From Thermothielavioides terrestris NRRL 8126 (lineage: Eukaryota; Ascomycota; Sordariomycetes; Sordariales; Chaetomiaceae), in assembly GCF_000226115.1 (NCBI RefSeq), contig NC_016459.1, forward strand, positions 4,346,501-4,410,500: a DNA stretch of 64,000 nucleotides. The letters are read 5' to 3'. Position numbers and translations under genes: made by a program. The notes under the pieces are model-generated. The model searched no databases. It was not told the origin of the DNA and saw only the letters and a list, made by a program, of their open reading frames with translations. Positions 57,239-64,000 of this stretch are shown here, one piece after another. Positions within the stretch are counted from its first letter, which is position 1; each line of letters opens with the position of its first letter.

Positions 57239-60200
57239 ATGGCTGGCCGTCAACATTTGCAGACCAGGGAGGAGGCTCCAAACTATCTGAACCCTGCCAA
57301 ACTCTCCGCAGCCGAGCCCAGGAAGACGGCGAAACCGAGAGCCGGCCCCAAGTCAAGCACGATGGACAGTATCCCAGCGCCATACACTGGAAGAGTCACG
57401 AGGTCGAGGGCCGCGCAGCTCGCTGCAGCTGGGCTTGCTCCTTCCACATTGTCTGCTGCCGACACCGCAGCCTCGAGCGCGGGCGCAAGAAACACGGAGT
57501 CGGAGCCGAATGCTGTATTCAAAGCTGCCGGCAGGGGTAAGAGGGCTCCCACCGGCGAGCTACCCGGCAAAGCATCGCGAAATCCAGATCCAGCAGAAAC
57601 CGCTCGTGAAAGCAGTGACAGACCCACGATCCGTGAAATAAAGGAGGGAACGGGGTCATCAGACCGGGATGGGAACAAAGTGCAAGCGCCTGCTCCGGCC
57701 CAGTCGGGGACCACAGCCCCAAGCCTCCCAGCGCCTGTTGGCCCTCCTCTTGCAGCAAACACACCCACCTCCCGCATCCGTCCTAAAGCCAAGACTAGCG
57801 ACTTTTACGACACTTCTCACAGTCCCACAACTGATTCCGCAGTATCAAAAAACTCAGTTGCTCCCACAACAGAACGGCCACCAACACAAGCTGCACCTGA
57901 AGAAGCAGCAGTTCGGCCCAAGACCCCTCGCATCCCTTGGGAACTGTACGGCATTCCCGACGAGCCCGCATCTACCCAAACTATGCCGAAAGAGATCATG
58001 CCAGGGAAGACGGAAAAGCAGGGCCACAAGAACTAGTCGGCAAAAAGACAACATGCCGCGCCCAGAAAACCTACCATGGGGATTTCACAGAAGCATGTTC
58101 CCAGCCCCTGGCCGCGAGACAACGGGCCTGTTTCAGCAGAGCAGGCCATCGCGCCCCCATTGATGACAAGCTGGCAAGACATCGACTCCGAGTCAGAGGC
58201 GGACGCACATGACAGGGAAATGGGAGAGGACTACATCCCCGTCGGACCCGGGCCGATGCCCCGGGTCCCCAAGCTGCTCAAGGGCCCTCGCAAGCGGCCA
58301 AGAAAACAGCCCCGAGCTTCCGTCACTCCTGACAAACCAAAGCCGGCCGCCACCCGCGAGGCCGCTAAAAGCACCCCCTTGCCCACGCCTCCCGAACCAA
58401 CAACAACATCAGCGACCCCGCCCCCAGAACCGCCCACCACCCCAGCTGCATCAGAGCCCGCCGCGAAAGCCAACCCGGCGATCTGGAACGTGGACCCGCG
58501 CACCGCGCTCGGCCGCCCACAACGCGCCTGGCCCGCCCGGCCAGGAACCGTCTACTGCGAGGTGTGCTTCCGCGACGACGTCGCCCGGTGGGTGCGGTTC
58601 CGCGACGGCGCCATCAGAGTCCTGTCTCTGCTCGGCGGCGACGCGGCGCTGGCCGAGCTGCGGACGCTCGCGCAGGAGGTGGAGGACGCGGAACGGGAGG
58701 TGATTCTCGAGCAGGTGGCGGAGCGCGCGGGTGGTGGTGGTGGTGGTGGTTGGGGTTCGTCAAGGAGGCGGCTGCGGAGCCCGCCGCCTCCGCCGTACGT
58801 GCCGTCTGATTCGGAAGAGGATGATGAAGGTTCAAAGGAAGGGATGAGGGCGGGGAGGAAACGGAAGAGGGGGGGCGATGGAGGCGGGGAGGGCGGTGAA
58901 ATCCTGGCCAGGAAGATCGTCGTGCTGTCCGAGCATAACCCGCCCGTGACCGTGCCGCACTTTCACGAGTACCCTGCCGATGTCATCGGGCTTGTGCTTC
59001 TGCGCGTCTTGGCGGAGAGGCCCACATCGGATCTCGCTCGACGCCAGAAGGAGGAGATCAGGCTGATCTTGGACAATCTGCGGCAGGAGCTCGGTGTTGC
59101 ACCAAAGGCCTTTGACCAGATGGCTTCGTACTGTGGGTGGTTGGTTGTGCGCTGGAGGACGAGAAAGCCAAGTGCAGGAGGCTCGAGGCAGCCTGGCTCC
59201 TACGGTGTCAAGGATGGATGGTGGCGGTGGGAGTTTGACGACGCCCTGCAGGCTGCACACGAACAGCACAGGACTCCGCCGTCATTCTTTGCTGTGGACC
59301 TCGAAAAGAACGCTGAAGAGGCAGAGCTGGCCAGGATCCGGGCCATGGAGGCTGCCACAGCCCAGGACCGCGACGACAATTACGACGCAGACAAACAAGG
59401 AGCAGGGGGGCTGGCTCAAGTAAAGCAAGCCCTGGGCCTGACCATGGCCAGCAACCTTTTCCTCGCGTCCATCGGCGACCAGCTCGCCGAGGCGCGGCAG
59501 AACCTTATGAGCAGTCATGACCACAGCCCGGGGAAGAAGCGTCGGCGCGATGACGGCAACAACGCCCCATCACCCACCGCCGACGTCCCGCCCCTGAAAC
59601 GGCACAAACCCAACCACCCGGTCGCCTCACCACAATCCCAGCCCACCGACCGTCAACCACTTCACCACCACCGCCAAGCACAACAGCCCCTGACAACCCA
59701 CCTCCCGTGCCGGTACTGCTCCGAGTCGGACGCGGTGCGCCACCACGCCGCGCGCCGCCAGCCCTTCCCCTACACCACCGCCACCCACCACTACACTACC
59801 ATCACCGACGACGACAGCACCAAGCCGTGGATCAAACCGCTGATGTGGTCCCTCAACTACACGCACGCGGCCGCCGCGCGCGTCCGCTCAGCAGCCGAGT
59901 TCATCGCGCTGCTGCTGCCGCCGCCGCCCGGCGGCCCATCATCCTCATCCTCACCACCACCATCGCCATCATCACCGACGACGAACTCCACGGCGGCTGC
60001 GTACACAACCACCCCCGGCATCATCACGGCGCGCGCGTGCGAGGGGATCAAGTTCCTCGTGGACGTGACGGGGGGCGAGACGCGGGTGGTGCTGGTGGAG
60101 ATGGGCGGGGTGTTTGACGCGGTGCTGGCGCGGCGGGGCCAGGGTGGTGGTGGTGGTCGTCATCAGCGGCGATTGTGGGGAGAGAAAGAGGAGGAGGAGC

Positions 60201-60406
60201 GTCGCAGTCGTAGTGGTGGTGGTGGTGGTGGTGGTGGTGGTGGTAGTGGTGGTGGTTTTTCGGCAAAATCAAGGGGCCGGAGCCGGAAGAGGGTGCGGTT
60301 TGCGCCGCCCGGCGTCGTGGTGGTGCGGGATGTGGGGGCCGCGCGGCCGGTTGGGATGTGGGAGCGCTGGAGCGATGGGCGGTTGGAGGGGTACAGGCCG
60401 GTGTGA
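57239..60406 (+). CDS. Large low-complexity hypothetical protein (possible in-frame stop at 58,034)
   Basis: Two long open stretches, 57,239-58,033 and 58,037-60,406, share one frame and are separated by a single TAG at 58,034-58,036. Either a TAG mutation (CAG to TAG fits a C-to-T change) splits the gene, or an intron removes it; a GT at 57,946 with an AG ending at 58,065 would keep frame (120 bp) but has a poor consensus. The product is Ser/Pro/Thr/Ala-rich at the N-terminus with GRVTRSRAAQLAAAG. A C-x2-C segment lies at 58,558-58,570 (CEVCFRDDVARW). A folded-looking middle (59,000-59,160: FDQMASYCGWLVVRWRTRK) and a second C-x2-C (CRYCSESD) near 59,710 follow, and a poly-Gly tract lies at 60,210-60,260. 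I do not recognise it. Confidence 0.55.
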
Positions 60407-60629
60407 ATTCATGCTGCTGACGTTTTTTTTTTTTTTTTAAAAAAAAAAAATTTTCTAAAAAAAAAAAAAAAAAAGAAAAGTGTTTAAGCTGGGGTTGTCT
60501 TAAAAGCCTGGAGCTTGCACCTTATGAAGGTGTAATGCTGAGATGGATGGAGTCTGGAGTTGGAATGCAAGTGTTCGTCCGAGTTGTCCGTGGCGCCAGA
60601 TTTGCGGCGCAGATAAGATGTGGGGGCCA
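60407..60629. other. Spacer with homopolymer A/T tracts
   Basis: 60,424-60,478 consists of T and A runs that could form a hairpin. The rest, up to the inverted-repeat element, is plain sequence. Confidence 0.5.
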
Positions 60630-60843
60630 TTGTGGTTCTCAAACACCAGGTTAAAGTGGGTCCAAATGGCTGCACCACACACCCATTTTGACAGCAGTAG
60701 CAACAGTGGGCAACCATCGCCATCGAATTTGAAGCTGTAGATACTGCAAAAAACGGCCTAAATGGCCATTTTCTGGTGTTTTCGAGTGCTTGTTGATGTT
60801 TTGATACTTCCTTTTTAGGCATCTCCTCTGTTGCATACGTCGG
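60630..60843 (+). repeat. Terminal inverted repeat, left
   Basis: Starts TTGTGGTTCTCAAACACC and ends GTTGCATACGTCGG-like. It pairs with 62,723-62,936. The near identity shows a recent origin or gene conversion, and no RIP damage is visible. Confidence 0.85.
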
Positions 60844-61057
60844 AGGCGCTACACATACTGCGCGGGCGAGCAACGCCCACAACAACGCCTACAACGCCCA
60901 CCACAACATAGGCATATAACCGCTTAAATCACTGTATTGGGCACGAATTCGAAGCTCCTGATGCATTTTAGCAATATCCTGATGGTGGCTTATTGTTTAG
61001 ATACTTCCTTTTTTAGGCGTTTCCTTCCTATATCGCGGGCATCACTGGCACCGCGGC

Positions 61058-61975
61058 ATCATGACTGTATCGCTGGCACCGCGGGCATCGCGGGCATCGC
61101 GGGCATCGCGGGCATCGCTAGCACCGCGGCATCGTGGCTGTATCGCTGGCACCGTGGCATCGTGGCTGTATCGCTGGCACCGTGGCATTGTGGCTGTATC
61201 GCTGGCACCGCGGCATCGTCGTTGTATCGCAGGCACCGCGGGCATCGCTGGCACCGCGGCATCGTCGTTGTATCGCAGGCACCGCGGCATTGTGGCTGTA
61301 TCGCAGGCACCGCGGGTATCGCTGGCACCGCGGCATTGTGGCTGTATCGCTGGCACCGCGGCATTGTCGTTGTATCGTAGGCACCGCGGGCATCGCTGGC
61401 ACCGCGGCATCGTCGTTGTATCGTAGGCACCGCGGCATTGTGGCTGTATCGCAGGCACCGCGGGCATCGCTGGCACCGCGGCATTGTGGCTGTATCGCAG
61501 GCACCGCGGGCATCGCTGGCACCGCGGCATTGTGGCTGTATCGCTGGCACCGCGGCATCGTCGTTGTATCGCAGGCACCGCGGCATCGTGGCTGTATCGC
61601 AGGCACCGCGGGCATCGCTGGCACCGCGGCATTGTGGCTGTATCGCTGGCACCGCGGCATCGTCGTTGTATCGCAGGCACCGCGGCATCGTGGCTGTATC
61701 GCTGGCACCGCGGCATCGTCGTTGTATCGCAGGCACCGCGGGCATCGCTGGCACCGTGGCATCGTCGTTGTATCGCAGGCACCGCGGCATCGTGGCTGTA
61801 TCGCTGGCACCGCGGCATCGTCGTTGTATCGCAGGCACCGCGGGCATCGCTGGCACCGTGGCATCGTCGTTGTATCGCAGGCACCGCGGCATCGTGGCTG
61901 TATCGCGGGCACCGCGGGCATTGCGGCGTCGAAGCTATATTGCGGCCACCGTGGGTATCGCGGGCATCGCGGGCA
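61058..61975. repeat. GC-rich minisatellite, 28-bp unit with 18-bp variants
   Basis: A main unit of TATCGCTGGCACCGCGGCAT plus CGTGGCTG/CGTCGTTG, repeated about 30 times, interspersed with 18-bp short forms (TATCGCAGGCACCGCGGG). Two spacer variants (GGCTG and CGTTG) alternate, suggesting higher-order repeats. Confidence 0.85.
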
Positions 61976-62620
61976 CTGCAGTAGGGGTCGGTACGGCGGT
62001 CGGCACGCAGGATATCGAACGGCGGTCGGCATGGCGGTCGGCACAACGGTCGGCACGCAGGATATCGAACAGCGGTCGGCACGGCGGTCGGCACGCAGGA
62101 TATCGAACGGCGGTTTGGCATAGCGGTCGGCGCCCTGGTTATTGAACGGTGGTCGGTACAGCGGTCTGCGCCCTGGATATCGAACTGCGGTTGGCACGGC
62201 GGTCGGCACGTAGGATATCGAATGGCGGTCGGCACCGCGGTCGGCGCCCTGGTTATTGAACGGCGGTCGGTACGGCGGTCGGCACGCAGGGTATCGAACG
62301 GCGGTCGGCACCGCGGTCGGCGCCCTGGATATCGAACTGCGGTTGGCACGGCGGTCGGCATGGCGGTTCGGCATAGCGGTCGGCGCCCTGGATATTGAAC
62401 AGCGGTTCGGCATAGCGGTCGGCACCCTGCATATTCAACGGCGGTCGGTACGGCGGTCGGCATAGCGGTCTACGCCCTGGATATTGAACGGCGGTCGGCA
62501 CGGCGGTCGGCACGGCGGTCGGCACGGCGGTCGGCGCCCTGGTTATCGAACTGCGGTCGGTACAGCGGTCGGCATGGCGGTTCGGCACAGCGGTCGGAGC
62601 CCAGGATATTCAACGGCGGT
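61976..62620. repeat. GCGGTCGGC-type minisatellite
   Basis: Repeats of GAACGGCGGTCGGCACGGCG followed by GCACGCAGGATATC or GCGCCCTGGATATC. Units vary from about 38 to 50 bp. Confidence 0.8.
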
Positions 62621-62722
62621 TGCAGATATCGTAGTTATCCTGGCCATCGCAAGCACATCGCAGATATCGCAGGCAATGCAGTATGCAGGCGTTGCTCGCC
62701 TGCGTAAGGTGTTTTAGCGGGC

Positions 62723-62936
62723 CCGACATACGCAACAGAGGAGATGCCTAAAAAGGAAGTATCAAAACATCAACAAGCACTCGAAAACACCAGAAAATGG
62801 CCATTTGGGCCGTTTTTTGCAGTATCTACAGCTTCAAATTCGATGGCGATGGTTGCCCACTGTTGCTACTGCTGTCAAAATGGGTGTGTGGTGCAGCCAT
62901 TTGGACCCACTTTAACCTGGTGTTTGAGAACCACAA
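62723..62936 (-). repeat. Terminal inverted repeat, right
   Basis: Reverse complement of 60,630-60,843 with about three transition-type mismatches. Its outer end is GGTGTTTGAGAACCACAA. Confidence 0.85.
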
Positions 62937-64000
62937 CAGTCCTGAAACACGAGTGTCGGTGGCGACAGCTGCTGAGTGTCCATCGTATGGTCAGTATGGT
63001 CGAAGGATGGTTGCACGGCTTCCGTGTTCTGGCAAGGTTTGCGGCATCTGGTGAAACGGACTTTCAGATGCATATAGTTACACAGTTCCTCGGTGAGAGA
63101 GCAGACGAAGATCTCAATTCGGGCTTGGCCCTTCTCCAATATCTCCCAAACATGGTGCCAAGCCGTTCTGACCGGAGCTCCCCTTCGAAGGAGGGTGAGA
63201 CGCCAACATCCCAGCCGATGGCACTTGTGCGGGAGCTAAAGCGCGGGGCTTTTGACCTGCTTCGACCTATCAACACCGCGAATCACGTCGGTCCTCTTAC
63301 TCGTCCCTGTCCATTGGACAGGGAAGCAACGGATATTTCCTCCCGCAATGTGCAACCCCAAGATTTTGCTGCGCATTGCATTGCGCAGTGTCCCCCCGGA
63401 CCAACCCTCCTGGAACTGTGACTGTCCGAAGGTAGTGTAGTGTCCAGGCACCCCGCAAATCGTTTGTTGCTGCTCGCTTCCTCCTGTCGAAGCAAGAAGT
63501 GAAGAACACAAATTCCTGCCATGCGCCATTGAGATCTGCATGAACCTTTATCCAGTTGTGGACCGCGGGGAATGCGATTCCGTGCAAATCCGCGCGAAAG
63601 AGGGCGGCAAACCTCTTCATCTGAAACAGTTTTCGCAAGCCTCTAAAAAAAAAGGCCCCACCTATGACCTCATCCATGGAACGGCGGCTAGTGTCGAAGA
63701 TGGAAATCACACGAAAACAAGAGAGGGCTTTGTGGATGGCACAGTAAGAGCGGTCTGGGAGTGACCGGGTCGTCTTGTGGAACAGTGAACTCCCACTAAG
63801 CACTGGCTTGGTCAAGGAGGGAGCTGTTCCGTTCATAAATTTGAAGGGCAACATTCTGCGCATCTCTTGTCTGCTTGACGTAGCCGATCCTTGTTTTGAA
63901 TCAGGGACATAACCCAAGATCTGCTGATCGACAGGGCTGTGCCATTGCCGTCCCGGGTGGGTGGCTACAACAAGGTGAAGTATACAGTATACACAGTAAG
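62937..64000. other. Terminal segment, no supported gene
   Basis: Two long overlapping open frames exist: plus 62,744-63,421, which starts inside the TIR, and minus 63,297-63,917 (206 codons, with SMDEVIGGAFFFRGLRKLF). Neither shows a motif I know. The minus-strand one looks somewhat protein-like and could be a relic or part of a gene. Confidence 0.3.

Larger units (their letters stand above)
60630..62936. mobile_element. Foldback-like element with 214-bp TIRs around minisatellites
   Basis: The outer 214 bp at each end (60,630-60,843 and 62,723-62,936) are inverted copies with, by eye, three mismatches. Between them lie a partial repeat of the inner TIR sequence (near 60,990-61,020), a 28-bp/18-bp GC-rich minisatellite and a GCGGTCGGC-type minisatellite. 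There is no transposase-like frame; the long open frames (up to 473 codons, several on each strand) are repeat artefacts. Long TIRs with internal tandem repeats resemble foldback elements. Only a CA dinucleotide is shared at the outer edges, so no clear target duplication is seen. Confidence 0.65.

Noticed and set aside
61042..62463. 473- and 435-codon Cys/Arg-rich frames on the minus strand, and similar plus-strand frames
   Set aside because: Produced by the minisatellite units; equally open in other frames and no non-repeat coding sequence.
61058..62620. CRISPR-like regular repeats
   Set aside because: Units are contiguous with no unique spacers, and the host is a eukaryote; this is a minisatellite.

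Overview
The window looks like nuclear DNA of a filamentous ascomycete, probably a Sordariomycete. The genes carry short introns (48-114 bp) with GT..AG ends and CTAAC/CTGAC-type branch points. They include PalA/Rim20, flotillin, a Zn2Cys6 regulator and a Ccc1/VIT1 transporter. The transposons carry the C-to-T damage of repeat-induced point mutation (RIP). I see no rRNA, tRNA or CRISPR. Everything here comes from reading the sequence; no database search was run.

Layout. (1) 1-~24,400 is AT-rich, RIP-destroyed repeat DNA. A Ty3/Gypsy chromovirus (521-8,766; 249/250-bp LTRs; 5-bp TSD TAGTA) is nested inside a large minus-strand DNA-transposase gene (11,419 to 8,767, continuing 520 to 1). An unidentified decayed plus-strand frame (12,323-13,800) and a decayed minus-strand Helitron Rep/helicase (15,742-~21,850) follow, then minisatellites. 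(2) ~24,400-60,406 is gene-rich and GC-richer: an MDR oxidoreductase, a PY-motif protein, flotillin, an SDR, PalA, a cytochrome P450, a zinc alcohol dehydrogenase, a four-gene sugar cluster, a vacuolar iron transporter and a large low-complexity protein. (3) 60,630-62,936 is a foldback-like element with 214-bp, nearly identical terminal inverted repeats around two GC-rich minisatellites, followed by about 1 kb without a recognisable gene.

The main find is 45,705-54,481: two divergent gene pairs, GH172-type (DUF2961) glycoside hydrolase / Zn2Cys6 regulator and GH32 fructosidase / MFS sugar porter. Both glycosidases lack a visible signal peptide, so the inferred logic is import of an intact fructose- (or arabinofuranose-) containing oligosaccharide and cleavage in the cytosol. 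Both divergent promoters carry the same 24-bp palindrome (CGCGGA-N12-TCCGCG), once at 47,467-47,490 and twice at 51,846-51,869 and 51,999-52,022 (the first of these has TGCGGA), where a 152-bp segment is tandemly duplicated. This is a candidate operator for the cluster's own regulator. A fungal difructose-anhydride/fructan utilisation cluster is the best hypothesis; the substrate is unproven.
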